Both the position numbers and the translations under genes were made by a program. The notes under the pieces are model-generated. The model saw only the letters and a list, made by a program, of their open reading frames with translations. It did not search any database and was not told the DNA's origin. A stretch of DNA of 64,000 nucleotides from Echinicola shivajiensis (lineage in GTDB: Bacteria; Bacteroidota; Bacteroidia; Cytophagales; Cyclobacteriaceae), in NCBI RefSeq assembly GCF_018642165.1, contig NZ_JAHHZM010000007.1, positions 124,001 through 188,000 of the forward strand, given 5' to 3'. Position 1 is the stretch's first letter. Each line of letters starts with the position of its first letter. Below are positions 26,280-36,037 of this stretch, one piece after another.

Positions 26280-28256
26280 ATGAATAAGCTGAAACCCCTG
26301 ATGCTTGGAATGCTGGCACTTTTGCTGCCTTTTGTGAGTCAAGCGCAAAATCAAACCACCCTTTTAGAAATTGACCTGAATGAAAAGGTAAGTGATATCT
26401 CTCCCAATATGTGGGGACTGTTTTTTGAAGATATCAATTTCGCGGCCGATGGAGGCTTATATGCCGAAATGATCAAAAACTATTCTTTTGAATTTGAAAA
26501 CCCTATGATGGGCTGGAGGAGAGTGGAGGATCATGGAGCAAAAGGCTATGTGTTTAACAGAAATCATCCTAGTGGTGTCAATCGAAAATATTTACGCATT
26601 CAACGTTTGAATGAAGATGGGAACTTTGGTGTGTTCAATGAAGGTTTCCGTGGAATGGCCGTTAAAGAAGGGCTGAAATACACAGTAACTTTTATCGCCA
26701 AATTGGCCAAAGGAGAAAATTTAGCCATCAAAACCAAATTATTGGATGGCGGAGAGCTGGTCGGAGAAGGTGTAGCAGGTGGCTTTACTGATGAATGGGA
26801 AGAATATGAAATAGTAATGACTGCCAGCAAAACCCTTGATGGTGTGCAGTTTCAATTTTTGCTGGAAGGAGAAGGGGAACTGGATGTGGATCTGATTTCC
26901 ATGTTTCCTGAAGATACCTGGATGGGGCGTAAAAGAGGCTTAAGGAAGGATTTGGTGCAATTACTGGCTGATATGGAGCCAGGTTTTTTGAGATTCCCAG
27001 GAGGTTGCATAGTTGAAGGTTTTGATTTGGAGAACCGTTATGAATGGAAAAAAACCATTGGAGAAATGGAGGACCGAGAGGTGATCAAGAACCGTTGGAA
27101 TATTGAGTTTGCTCATCGTACCACACCGGATTACTATCAGTCATTTGGGATTGGCTTTTTTGAATATTTCCAACTTTCAGAAGATTTGGGTGCAGAACCT
27201 CTGCCCATCTTGAGCTGTGGTCTGGCCTGTCAGTTCAACACAGGTGAGCAGGTTGCTATTGGAGCCTTGGATGAATATGTCAATGATGCACTTGACCTGA
27301 TTGAATTTGCGAATGGATCTGTGGACAGTAAATGGGGATCGAAGCGGGCAGAAATGGGACATCCAGCACCATTCAACCTGAAATTTATTGGAGTAGGAAA
27401 TGAAAATTGGGGACCACAATATATAGAGCGTGCCCAAATTTTTGAGAAAGCCATCAAGGCGGCTTATCCTGAAATCACCATTGTATCTACTTCAGGCCCT
27501 TTTCCTGACGGGCAGGAGTTTGAATATCTCTGGGGGGAGCTCAAGGAAATGGATGCTGAATTGGTTGATGAACATTATTACAGACCACCTTCTTGGTTTA
27601 GGGAGAATGCCAGAAGATATGATGATTATGATAGAAATGGTCCAAAGGTTTTTGCCGGGGAGTATGCCGCTCATAGCACAACGGTGAAAGATGCCTTGAA
27701 GCGAAACAATTGGGAAGCAGCATTGTCCGAAGCAGCTTTTATGACCGGATTGGAAAGAAATGCGGCAGTGGTAAGGCTTGCCTCTTATGCCCCACTTTTT
27801 GCCCATGTCAATGGCTGGCAATGGAATCCTGATATGATTTGGTTTGATAATCTGAGATCATATGGAACACCGAATTATTATGTACAGAAATTATTTTCTA
27901 CGAATAAAGGAAGTGATGTTTTGTCCATCGCTGCAGACGGAAAGAGTTTGGCAGGTGAAAACGATTTATATGCCTCTGCCGTAATGGATGGAGAAAGTGG
28001 AGAATTGATATTTAAGATTGTGAATGTTTCTCCTGAGGTAAAGAAAGTTAGTATCAAACTGGATGGAAAATACAAGGGCAATGGAGAAGGTGTTTTATTG
28101 GAAATGGCCAATGATAATCTGGAAGCATTTAATTCCTTGGAGCATCCAAGAGCTATAGAACCACAAGAAAAAAGTATCTCAGTGGTCAAAAAGGCCATTG
28201 AACTGGAACTTAAGGGCCAATCGGTGAATGTGGGTAAAATTAAACTGAATAAATAG
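26280..28256 (+). CDS. Alpha-L-arabinofuranosidase, GH51
   Basis: 658 aa with a Sec signal peptide (ends VSQAQ). GH51 enzymes remove arabinofuranose from arabinan side chains with retention. Seen: SPNMWGLFFEDINFAADGGL at the N-terminus, an inserted beta module around residues 75-205 with ligand-binding-like strands, the barrel with FLRFPGGCIVEGFD, acid/base Glu375 in GVGNENWG, DEHYYRPP, and likely nucleophile Glu461 in FAGEYAAHS, then a C-terminal sandwich. It stands in its own unit 264 bp after the esterase but fits the same pathway. Confidence 0.92.
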   Translation: MNKLKPLMLGMLALLLPFVSQAQNQTTLLEIDLNEKVSDISPNMWGLFFEDINFAADGGLYAEMIKNYSFEFENPMMGWRRVEDHGAKGYVFNRNHPSGVNRKYLRIQRLNEDGNFGVFNEGFRGMAVKEGLKYTVTFIAKLAKGENLAIKTKLLDGGELVGEGVAGGFTDEWEEYEIVMTASKTLDGVQFQFLLEGEGELDVDLISMFPEDTWMGRKRGLRKDLVQLLADMEPGFLRFPGGCIVEGFDLENRYEWKKTIGEMEDREVIKNRWNIEFAHRTTPDYYQSFGIGFFEYFQLSEDLGAEPLPILSCGLACQFNTGEQVAIGALDEYVNDALDLIEFANGSVDSKWGSKRAEMGHPAPFNLKFIGVGNENWGPQYIERAQIFEKAIKAAYPEITIVSTSGPFPDGQEFEYLWGELKEMDAELVDEHYYRPPSWFRENARRYDDYDRNGPKVFAGEYAAHSTTVKDALKRNNWEAALSEAAFMTGLERNAAVVRLASYAPLFAHVNGWQWNPDMIWFDNLRSYGTPNYYVQKLFSTNKGSDVLSIAADGKSLAGENDLYASAVMDGESGELIFKIVNVSPEVKKVSIKLDGKYKGNGEGVLLEMANDNLEAFNSLEHPRAIEPQEKSISVVKKAIELELKGQSVNVGKIKLNK

Positions 28257-28280
28257 GGTAAACATATAGTTTGAGTAATT

Positions 28281-28309
28281 AAGGCCAGCAGTAAGCTTGG
28301 CCTTTTTTT
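28281..28309 (+). terminator. Terminator after GH51 gene
   Basis: AAGGCCA (28281-28287) and TGGCCTT (28298-28304) form a 7-bp stem with a 10-nt loop, followed by a run of T to 28309. Confidence 0.8.
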
Positions 28310-28413
28310 GTGCCAAAAAATCGCGAAGAATCCGAGGAAGTTTTAATTATTTGGGAAACTGTGCTATTTTACTAGTGTATAATCAGCACAAAATGCACGT
28401 TTTTGGATAATAT

Positions 28414-30846
28414 ATGGCGATAAGGACGATATATAAGCCCTTTTTAGGTGTTTTATTGGTGATGTTGATGCTTGCTTGCTCGACCTCAACAAGAAAGCAA
28501 AGGAAGATTCTTGACTTCAATAAAGGTTGGTACTTTAAATTGGGGGATCACCCCAATGCCCTAAATGCTGATTTTAATGTTTCTAGTTGGAGACAGGTGA
28601 CCTTGCCCCATGACTGGAGCATTGAGGGCGATTTCAGTGAGAGTCATTCAACAACCACAGCTGGAGGAGCATTGCCAGCAGGTAAGGGCTGGTATAGGAA
28701 GTCATTTTTGCTTTCCAAAGAAGCGGCTGAGCAAAGTATTTGGATTGAATTTGATGGGGTATACCGCAATAGTGAGGTCTGGATCAATGGACACAGGTTA
28801 GGGCAAAGGCCAAATGGCTATAGCTCCTTCAAATATGATTTGTCCAGATATTTAAATTTTGGTGATGAAGCCAATATCATCGCTGTAAAGGTGGACAATT
28901 CAGATCAGCCCAATTCGAGGTGGTATACTGGTTCTGGTATTTATAGGAACGTTAGATTGGTAAGGACAGAGAAAATCCATATTGATCATTGGGGACTTTT
29001 TGTGAGCACTTCACAAGTGAGTGAAGTGCAGGCGAAGGTAGATTTGGAGGTAATTATAAAGAATGAAGGCCTTGTTCAAAGGCATGTGACCTTAGAAACC
29101 AGGATTTTGAATAATGAGGGTTTGGAAGTGGCACGGCAGTCAACAAAAAAGACCGTTAAGGGAAATCAGCGTGCTGAAATTGTTCAGGAGATAAGGGTAG
29201 AAAATCCTCAGCTTTGGTCCACTGAAAACCCCTATTTATATAAAGTAGAGACCAAAGTTTATGCTGGAATGCAGCTGATGGATGATTTGACAACACCTTT
29301 GGGCATTCGGTATTTTGAATTTGATCCTGAAGAAGGGTTCTCTCTTAACGGGCAGCCCTTGAAAATAAAAGGTGTTGCCAATCACCATGATCTGGGAGCA
29401 CTGGGAGCTGCTGTGAACAAGAGGGCGATAGAAAGGCAGTTAAAGATTTTGAAGGAGATGGGAGTCAATGCGATCAGGACAGCCCATAATCCTCCAGCGC
29501 CTGAGTTATTGGATCTGTGCGATCAAATGGGCTTCCTTGTCCAGGATGAAGCTTTTGATGTTTGGAAGGAGGAAAAATTGGAATCCGATGGACATGCCTT
29601 TTGGGAACAATGGCACAGAAAGGATTTGGAAGACATGGTCCTTAGGGACAGGAACCATCCTTCGGTAATAATGTGGAGCATAGGCAATGAAATTCCCGAG
29701 CAATATGATAGTACGGGAATTAGTATTGCCAATGAGCTTGCTGGAATTATAAAAGAGTTGGACATGACCCGTCCTATTACTTCAGCATTGAATGAAAATA
29801 GACCCGGAAAAAACTTTGTCATTCAGTCAGCTAGCTTAGATGTATTGGGTTTCAATTATAGGCATAGAGATTATGTGAATCTGGATAATTGGTATCCTAT
29901 GATGAATATGATTGCCTCAGAGGGAATGTCAGCTTTGGCAACCAGGGGACATTATGAAATGCCTTCTGATAAAATAGTCAAGATGCAGAGCATCAAAAAG
30001 GATTCTTTGGAAGCAGGAACAAGTATGTATGCCATTTCTGCTTATGACCATAAATCTGCAGAATGGGGCAGTACCCATGAGGAAACCTTGCGGGCGCTGA
30101 AAGGTAAAGATTATATTTCCGGGATTTTTGTATGGACAGGTTTTGATTATTTGGGAGAACCCACGCCTTATCCTTATCCCGCTAGGAGTTCTTATTTTGG
30201 TATTGTGGATCTTGCAGGTTTTCCTAAAGATGCCTATTATCTATACCAAAGTGAATGGACTGATCAGCCTGTTTTGCATTTATTTCCACATTGGAACTGG
30301 GAGGAAGGCGAGAAAGTGGATGTCTGGGCATATTATAGTCAGGCAGATGAAGTAGAATTGTTTTTGAACGGAGAATCCTTGGGGATAAAAAATAAGGAAG
30401 GTGATGCCATGCATGTTATGTGGCGTGTCGACTTTGAGCCAGGATCGCTAAGATTGGTCTCCAGAAGAAATGGTGAGCAAGTACTGGAAAGACAGGTTCA
30501 CACTGCTGGGGAACCTGATAAATTATTGTTAATTCCAGATAGGAGAGTGCTTACGGCCGATGGTAAGGATTTGTCATTTGTTACGGTCAGTGTGGTGGAT
30601 AAAAAAGGTGTTTTGGTACCTAATGCCGATAACCTGATCAATTTTAGGGTAACGGGTGAAGGCAAGATTGCTGGGGTAGATAATGGTTATCAGGCCTCTT
30701 TGGAGCCTTTTAAAGCAGAGCGCCGAAAAGCCTTTAATGGTAAATGCCTGCTGATCGTCCAAAGTAATGAAAACAAGGGAGAAATCGTCCTAAGGGCAAG
30801 TTCTGATGGGCTAAGGGCTGCTCAGACTTCTTTAACAGTAGAATAA
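28414..30846 (+). CDS. Beta-galactosidase-like glycoside hydrolase, GH2
   Basis: 810 aa lipoprotein (lipobox LACS form, MLACSTSTRK). GH2 plan: sugar-binding sandwich (WRQVTLPHDWSIEGDF, GKGWYRKSFLL, VWINGHRLGQRPNGYSSF), immunoglobulin-like domain, TIM barrel (FSLNGQPLKIKGVANHHDLG, NAIRTAHNPPAPELLDLCD), acid/base Glu426 in WSIGNEIPE and probable nucleophile Glu503 in ASEGMSALATRG, then C-terminal DUF4982-like and immunoglobulin-like domains. In this context it would remove beta-galactose from galactan or arabinogalactan side chains; beta-galactosidase specificity within GH2 is not proven by sequence. Confidence 0.9.
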   Translation: MAIRTIYKPFLGVLLVMLMLACSTSTRKQRKILDFNKGWYFKLGDHPNALNADFNVSSWRQVTLPHDWSIEGDFSESHSTTTAGGALPAGKGWYRKSFLLSKEAAEQSIWIEFDGVYRNSEVWINGHRLGQRPNGYSSFKYDLSRYLNFGDEANIIAVKVDNSDQPNSRWYTGSGIYRNVRLVRTEKIHIDHWGLFVSTSQVSEVQAKVDLEVIIKNEGLVQRHVTLETRILNNEGLEVARQSTKKTVKGNQRAEIVQEIRVENPQLWSTENPYLYKVETKVYAGMQLMDDLTTPLGIRYFEFDPEEGFSLNGQPLKIKGVANHHDLGALGAAVNKRAIERQLKILKEMGVNAIRTAHNPPAPELLDLCDQMGFLVQDEAFDVWKEEKLESDGHAFWEQWHRKDLEDMVLRDRNHPSVIMWSIGNEIPEQYDSTGISIANELAGIIKELDMTRPITSALNENRPGKNFVIQSASLDVLGFNYRHRDYVNLDNWYPMMNMIASEGMSALATRGHYEMPSDKIVKMQSIKKDSLEAGTSMYAISAYDHKSAEWGSTHEETLRALKGKDYISGIFVWTGFDYLGEPTPYPYPARSSYFGIVDLAGFPKDAYYLYQSEWTDQPVLHLFPHWNWEEGEKVDVWAYYSQADEVELFLNGESLGIKNKEGDAMHVMWRVDFEPGSLRLVSRRNGEQVLERQVHTAGEPDKLLLIPDRRVLTADGKDLSFVTVSVVDKKGVLVPNADNLINFRVTGEGKIAGVDNGYQASLEPFKAERRKAFNGKCLLIVQSNENKGEIVLRASSDGLRAAQTSLTVE

Positions 30847-30862
30847 CTATCAACTATGATTT

Positions 30863-30958
30863 TTTCACGCAAAGCACGCTAAGGTTTCGCAAAGCACGCA
30901 GGGACAAAATAGAAATACTCCGCGATCTTTGCTACTTCTTTGCGCACTTTGCGTGAAA
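30863..30958. repeat. Inverted repeat between convergent genes
   Basis: TTTCACGCAAAG (30863-30874) and its exact complement (30947-30958) bracket a segment with further copies of GCAAAGCACGC (30870-30879, 30889-30899) and CTTTGC. It fills nearly all of the 122-bp gap between GH2 (+) and sbcC (-), so it could end both transcripts. Confidence 0.55.
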
Positions 30959-30968
30959 CATGAATTAC

Positions 30969-33900
30969 TTAATACGAATAGCTTACCTGACTGCCTTTTT
31001 CTGCATCCAGTTCTACTTTGGCAAATACCCCGATTTCTTGTTGGAGTTCTTCTACATGGGAGATGATACCGACGATCCTATTTTCATGCCTTAGAGACTT
31101 GAGGGTTTCAAAGACGGTCCTGAGGGCGTTTTTGTCCAATGCCCCAAAGCCTTCATCCAAAAAGAAAAAGCTCTGCTCCGCCCTGTTCAGCGATTTTACC
31201 TTTTCGGCCAGTGCCAATGCCAAGCAGAGAGATGCCTGAAAAGTTTGGCCCCCTGAAAGGGATTTTAACAATCTCCTGTTTCCTCCATTGAGGTGGTCAA
31301 TGATCCAGAAAGTATTGGACTCATCCACATCTAGGCTTAGGCTATTTTTGGACAATTTCATAAAGCGGAGGTTGGCGGTCTGTACCAGTTCCTTGAGATA
31401 GATATTGCTGACATATTTCACAAATCCGCTTCCCTGAAACATCCTATTGAGCTCATTTAGGTTACTTTCCCTGTTTTCAACTTCTTGAAGGGATTTTTTC
31501 AATTGATTTTTCTCTTCCAATTTTAACTTGATCTCTGCGATTTTATTGGTGATCAATGATAAGGATTCCTGGACTTCATGCAGGGTCGTTTTGAGGGATT
31601 TGTAATCCTCCTGCATTTTGATGAAGCTTTCGGTAGAAAATTCCTGTACAGCTTGATCAGCTTTGAGCTCTTGGATTTTTCCTTTGAAAAGGTCTCTTTG
31701 TCTATCGAATTCCTTGATCTCCTCTTCCAATTGCCTTGGATCGATCTGACTGGACAATAATTGTTTTACGGCATCTACATCATTGAACTCATGGCTTGCC
31801 AGGGCCAAGGTCAAATCATCCTTAAGCTTTAATAGCTTTGATTTTACCTCTTCCAGTCGGCTTTGATAATGCTTAAGATTGGTCAGGTTGGTGGTCTGCT
31901 TTTGTTTGGCTTCATTGAGGGAATCTTGGGCTCTAGGAAGATTCACTTCAAGCTCTTCCAAAAAGGTTTTAACCTTTGAAATATCCTCATCTATTTTGAT
32001 AGGTGAAGCTCCTCGGTACCTTTCCAGTAGATCTTGGTAGGTGATTTCTGCTAGCTTGGTTTCTATTTTGGTCTGCAGGGTTTTTACCTCTTGGTCAGCG
32101 GCCTGTAATTTCTGCTGATCTTTTTCCGCATCAGTCAAAAACTGTCTGTATGCATTTTGGACTTGCTTTAATTCTAGGCTAAGTGACTTTTCAGTTTGTA
32201 GATCTTTTTTTGCAGTCTCAAGCCTGTTTTCCAAAGATGCTTGATCCTTTAAGCCAAGCGAATCAAATTGTTGGACGAGGCTTTCATTTTTTGCTTTAAG
32301 CTTTTGTGTTTCCTTTGATTTTTCTTCTTTGTTGTTTTGGGCATTATTCAAGCTGATAGTCACCTTTTCATACTTGGACTGAGCTTGCCTTATTTGTTCC
32401 AATTTTGATTTGTATTCCTGGATTTCTTTTTCGCTTTTCCATAGTTTTTCTTGGTCAAAGCTATGGGAAAGCGGAGATGGATGATCCAAGGCACCACAAA
32501 GTGGGCAGGCTTCTCCTTCCTGAAGCCGTTGGGCATAAGTAAAAAGGCCTTGTTGTTGAAGGAGCACTTCTCTTTCTTTTTCTAATTGGGAGAGCTGAGA
32601 GCCCGTATGATTGAGCATTTTTTCAAAATCAGCTTGATCGGTTTGGAGTTCAAGCAAGATGTCCCTTGCTTCATTCTGAGAATTGACAATGTTTTCTTCT
32701 ATACTGCTGATCTGTAGGTCCAGATTTTCAAGGGTATTGGCATTTTGCCTCATTTCTACCAAGGTGGATTCCATTTTACTGATTTCCTCCATTGCCGGAA
32801 TCTTTATGGTTTCCAGTTTTTTCTCCAGTTGAAGGATGTCTTCTTCCATTTCAGCCTTTTTATTCTGGTAGTTTTGGCTGTTTTTGGTCAGTCTTTGAAA
32901 TTCCTCCTCCAACTCCAGTTTTTCCGTGCTGAGTTGGTTAAGGGTTTTTATCTGCAATAAATCCCTGATGCGGGCTTCCCGTTCGCCCTTTTTCCTGTAT
33001 TCCTGATATAATTTCTGGTACCTGGATTCCTTCTGCTCTATTTCCTGTTCAAATGTTGACTTGAACCGTTCACAGTCGATTAAGCTTACACTGTATTTTT
33101 CCTTATCGACTTCTTGTTCTTTAATTTGGTCGAGTATAGGCTTAAGATAGGTCAATGCCTTTTGGTATTGCTTAAGTTGCGCTTTCTTTTGCTGGAAGGC
33201 AGGGACTCTTTCCTCGAGGTTTTGCGATTGATGAACAAGTTGTTTGAGTTGCTCAGCCTTTTCTTTGATTGATTGAGCCTGTCTAAGTTCTTGCTCCTTT
33301 TTGTCCACAAGCTTTGATTGCCCCTCTTTCTGTGCAGCAAGGGATTCCTGTTGGTCCTTGGATTCTTGCAGGGCCTCCTTGGTATAGGATTCCAATCCCT
33401 CTAATTTGGTGTTTAGAATGGTCCTCTTTTCTCTTTCCGCATTGAGCAATCTCCTGGTGCGGTCAGATAGATCAAAGCGTTCCAGACCGAAAAGTTCCTT
33501 CATCATATCTGCCCTGTCTTTGGGCTTTTGTTCGATAAACTCCCTGAATTTTCCTTGGGGGATGATTACCGTTTGACGGAAGTGGGACATTTTCATACCC
33601 AATATTTCCTCTGCCCCGATCTCCAAGGGCATCCATGAACCGTCTTTTGACTCATAAAAAGTATGGGTGGCCGGTTTGATATCCTCAAACTTCTTGGGGT
33701 TCCTTTTGGCCAGGTAACTGGCCTTGTATAATTGCTGGTTGTTTTTTCCTGCTTTGAATTCCAGGTTGATGGAGATGGCTTGGCTCTGAAGGTTGACCAT
33801 GCTGTTTTTCTCTCCTTTGCTGGCCAGCCTTTCCGTATTGCCATAAAGGGCCAATAAGATAGCTTCCAAGACAGAGGATTTACCGCTGCCTACTGCCCCA

Positions 33901-34001
33901 AAAATGCCAAACAGGCCAGCACCGGTGAGTTGGGTGAAGTCAATGCTTTGTTTTTCTTTATAGGAATATAATCCTTCGATTTCCAGTTTGATAGGGATCA
34001 T
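30969..34001 (-). CDS. sbcC: Nuclease SbcCD, ATPase subunit SbcC
   Basis: 1010 aa, the Rad50-like partner of SbcD. SbcCD trims hairpins, DNA ends and protein-blocked ends in the cytoplasm. Visible: Walker A FGAVGSGKSSVLEAI near residue 35, long coiled coils (about 180-480 and 530-830), zinc hook CPLC in EACPLCGALDHPS near the middle, ABC signature LSGGQTFQASLCLALA and Walker B FFFLDEGFGALD close to the C-terminus. Its start overlaps the sbcD stop by four bases (ATGA), the standard arrangement. Confidence 0.96.
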   Translation of the reverse strand: MIPIKLEIEGLYSYKEKQSIDFTQLTGAGLFGIFGAVGSGKSSVLEAILLALYGNTERLASKGEKNSMVNLQSQAISINLEFKAGKNNQQLYKASYLAKRNPKKFEDIKPATHTFYESKDGSWMPLEIGAEEILGMKMSHFRQTVIIPQGKFREFIEQKPKDRADMMKELFGLERFDLSDRTRRLLNAEREKRTILNTKLEGLESYTKEALQESKDQQESLAAQKEGQSKLVDKKEQELRQAQSIKEKAEQLKQLVHQSQNLEERVPAFQQKKAQLKQYQKALTYLKPILDQIKEQEVDKEKYSVSLIDCERFKSTFEQEIEQKESRYQKLYQEYRKKGEREARIRDLLQIKTLNQLSTEKLELEEEFQRLTKNSQNYQNKKAEMEEDILQLEKKLETIKIPAMEEISKMESTLVEMRQNANTLENLDLQISSIEENIVNSQNEARDILLELQTDQADFEKMLNHTGSQLSQLEKEREVLLQQQGLFTYAQRLQEGEACPLCGALDHPSPLSHSFDQEKLWKSEKEIQEYKSKLEQIRQAQSKYEKVTISLNNAQNNKEEKSKETQKLKAKNESLVQQFDSLGLKDQASLENRLETAKKDLQTEKSLSLELKQVQNAYRQFLTDAEKDQQKLQAADQEVKTLQTKIETKLAEITYQDLLERYRGASPIKIDEDISKVKTFLEELEVNLPRAQDSLNEAKQKQTTNLTNLKHYQSRLEEVKSKLLKLKDDLTLALASHEFNDVDAVKQLLSSQIDPRQLEEEIKEFDRQRDLFKGKIQELKADQAVQEFSTESFIKMQEDYKSLKTTLHEVQESLSLITNKIAEIKLKLEEKNQLKKSLQEVENRESNLNELNRMFQGSGFVKYVSNIYLKELVQTANLRFMKLSKNSLSLDVDESNTFWIIDHLNGGNRRLLKSLSGGQTFQASLCLALALAEKVKSLNRAEQSFFFLDEGFGALDKNALRTVFETLKSLRHENRIVGIISHVEELQQEIGVFAKVELDAEKGSQVSYSY

Positions 34002-35227
34002 TGATCGTCTTTTTGGCTGATGATTTCGTTAAAAAGTGTTTTGATTTCCTCATTGGGTTCTATGCCCTTGGTGCTTTGGTAAAAGAGGGAAAAAAGCGTG
34101 CCCATATCCTGTCCAAGGTCTTCAGCCTGGAGACTGTTATCCTGTATTTTTCCGAGATCAGAAAGTTTAGGGATCAGGCTGACTATGCCATCATGGGCTT
34201 TCATAATGGCCTTTCTAGTGGCGGCGTCTATGGAGCTGTCCGTCTCATAGGTGATCTCCACAAAGCAATAAGGATGGGCTTCCAGCCATTCCAAAGTGTC
34301 TGTCAAACTGCTAAATGTTTCTTGGTATAAAGGACGTCCTTGTTCCAAACCAAGTGCTTTATAACTGACCTGCTTTGCCGGTTCTGCTTCTACCAGTACC
34401 ACTTTTTTCTCTTGATTGGCCTCACTGAAACTATAGGCCAAGGGAGAACTGCTGTACACTATGGGGCAGGGAGATTTGCCCGCTGCATGATAGCGATGCA
34501 AGTGTCCCAAAGCGGCATACTGAATGTTCTCAGGAATGAGATGTGTATAAATGGCTTGGGCTCCTCCCACATGAAGGATAGGTCGCTCGCTTTCCGGTTC
34601 TGCCTCGGGTTTTTCTCCTTCCTTAATAAAAAAGAAATGCCCCATAAAGAGGTTTACCCCATTGTCATCACAGTATTTGTCAGCAATCTCTTTCCATTTT
34701 TGTCCCAGTACATTGCGCAGTTCAGCTTCTTTGTCCTCTTCTCCCAGATAGGTTTTTAGCAAAACTTCATTGGCATAGGGAGCAAGTATGAGCCTGATAG
34801 GGAAATTATATTTTGGAAGTTTGAGTTCTATAAATCCCGGAGCTGCTTGAGTGACTTCGATGCCGCTGTCCAATTGGCCAGTGCTGAGCACTTGGTCGTA
34901 CTGGCTGTAGAAAAGTATGCCCAGTTCTTTGGCTAGTGGATTTGGGGCACTGATAAATTGGGTACTGTCATGGTTACCAGAAATGGCAATAATAGGCCTT
35001 TGACCATCTTTAGAGAGTCTTTTTAGGCTTTTGTACAATAATTCCACCGCTTCATGACTGGGGTTAAAAGTGTCAAAAATATCCCCGGCAAGGAGTACCA
35101 AGTCTACATCTTCTCGATCGGCAATTTGTATAATCTCTTCTAAAACCAGCTCCTGTTCAGGCAGTCGGGAATATTCTTGAAGGCGTTTTCCTAGATGCCA
35201 ATCGGCTGAATGTAAGATTTTTAGCAT
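33998..35227 (-). CDS. sbcD: Nuclease SbcCD, exonuclease subunit SbcD
   Basis: 409 aa, Mre11-like. Metallophosphoesterase motifs in order: ILHSADWHLG (DxH), LLAGDIFDTFNPS (GD), AISGNHDSTQF (GNHD), GHFFF, and ALGHLHRYH (GHxH). Near full family length, with capping domain at the C-terminus. It is the first gene of the sbcD-sbcC operon. SbcCD is an interesting neighbour for the many palindromes in this window, since it attacks hairpins that form at them during replication; it acts on the whole chromosome, so the link is only thematic. Confidence 0.95.
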   Translation of the reverse strand: MLKILHSADWHLGKRLQEYSRLPEQELVLEEIIQIADREDVDLVLLAGDIFDTFNPSHEAVELLYKSLKRLSKDGQRPIIAISGNHDSTQFISAPNPLAKELGILFYSQYDQVLSTGQLDSGIEVTQAAPGFIELKLPKYNFPIRLILAPYANEVLLKTYLGEEDKEAELRNVLGQKWKEIADKYCDDNGVNLFMGHFFFIKEGEKPEAEPESERPILHVGGAQAIYTHLIPENIQYAALGHLHRYHAAGKSPCPIVYSSSPLAYSFSEANQEKKVVLVEAEPAKQVSYKALGLEQGRPLYQETFSSLTDTLEWLEAHPYCFVEITYETDSSIDAATRKAIMKAHDGIVSLIPKLSDLGKIQDNSLQAEDLGQDMGTLFSLFYQSTKGIEPNEEIKTLFNEIISQKDDQ

Positions 35228-35297
35228 ATTTTAAAAATGCGTATTTTATGTTTTGAATAAAATTCAGATTAAATTTATGCGCTTAAAATTTGTGAAG

Positions 35298-35305
35298 CAA
35301 ACCTA
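35298..35305 (-). promoter_or_regulatory. Possible -7 box for sbcDC
   Basis: On the minus strand the bases read TAGGTTTG, matching TAnnTTTG, about 71 bp before the sbcD start. No TTTG at the usual upstream distance was found, so confidence is low. Confidence 0.3.
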
Positions 35306-35355
35306 TTCGAAGGCGATGACAGTATTTGGCATTTAAATTGAGTAGGCCAATTCTT

Positions 35356-35889
35356 ATGAAAAAAGCAGTTTGTTTAATTGTATGTCTGGTGGTTTTGGTC
35401 TCTTTCAAGCTGTCTGCCCAATCAATTGATGTAGCAGTAGATTCTACGCTATTGATAGAGCAAGGAATTGCCAGCTATTATGGTAGGTTTTTCCATAATC
35501 GCCGAACCTCAAACGGGGAGATTTTTGATATGGAAGGAATGACAGCCGCACATAAAAACCTTCCTTTTGGTACAATGGTACGGGTAACCAATCTCAAAAA
35601 TAAAAAGGAGGTCATTGTAAAGATCAATGACAGATTACCGCAAAATTCCAAAAGGACGATAGATTTGGCCAAGGGAGCTGCCAGAAAGTTGGGGATGATA
35701 CAAATGGGACTGGCACCGGTGCATATCAGTGTATTGAGACCGGAGATAGTGGCTGAATTGATCAATTATTATGCTGATGAGACTCCTGAAACCTTAAGGT
35801 TAAGAATGTACTATGAGCCCATTATTGTAGAAAAGGATCTTGAAACACTTTTTAGCTGGACGGCTCTTGAGCTAAGCGATGATGAGTAG
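35356..35889 (+). CDS. RlpA-like double-psi beta-barrel protein
   Basis: 177 aa from ATG at 35356, chosen because it starts a clean signal peptide (MKKAVCLIVCLVVLVSFKLSAQ); an ATG at 35326 adds ten residues. The RlpA core is intact: GIASYYGRFFHNRRTSNGEIFD, MTAAHKNLPFGTMVRVTN, VKINDRLPQNSKRTIDLAKGAA and an MGLAPVHISVL ending. RlpA proteins bind or cut naked glycan strands of peptidoglycan. No SPOR domain is present, and the last 45 residues are acidic and of unknown role. Confidence 0.88.
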   Translation: MKKAVCLIVCLVVLVSFKLSAQSIDVAVDSTLLIEQGIASYYGRFFHNRRTSNGEIFDMEGMTAAHKNLPFGTMVRVTNLKNKKEVIVKINDRLPQNSKRTIDLAKGAARKLGMIQMGLAPVHISVLRPEIVAELINYYADETPETLRLRMYYEPIIVEKDLETLFSWTALELSDDE

Positions 35890-35894
35890 CAGCA

Positions 35895-35936
35895 AGTATT
35901 TAGTACTAAGTATCAGGTATCAAGTACAAAGTATGG
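35895..35936 (+). repeat. 7-bp tandem array, six units
   Basis: AGTATTT, AGTACTA, AGTATCA, GGTATCA, AGTACAA, AGTATGG, starting five bases after the rlpA-like stop codon, same strand as that gene. Confidence 0.8.
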
Positions 35937-36037
35937 AGAAGATAGAATAAAGAGGAAAGAACAAAGAGCAAAGACACATGTTTCAAGTCTAATATCTCCA
36001 ATCTCAATACTCATGACTCCCTACTCAATACTAAGCG

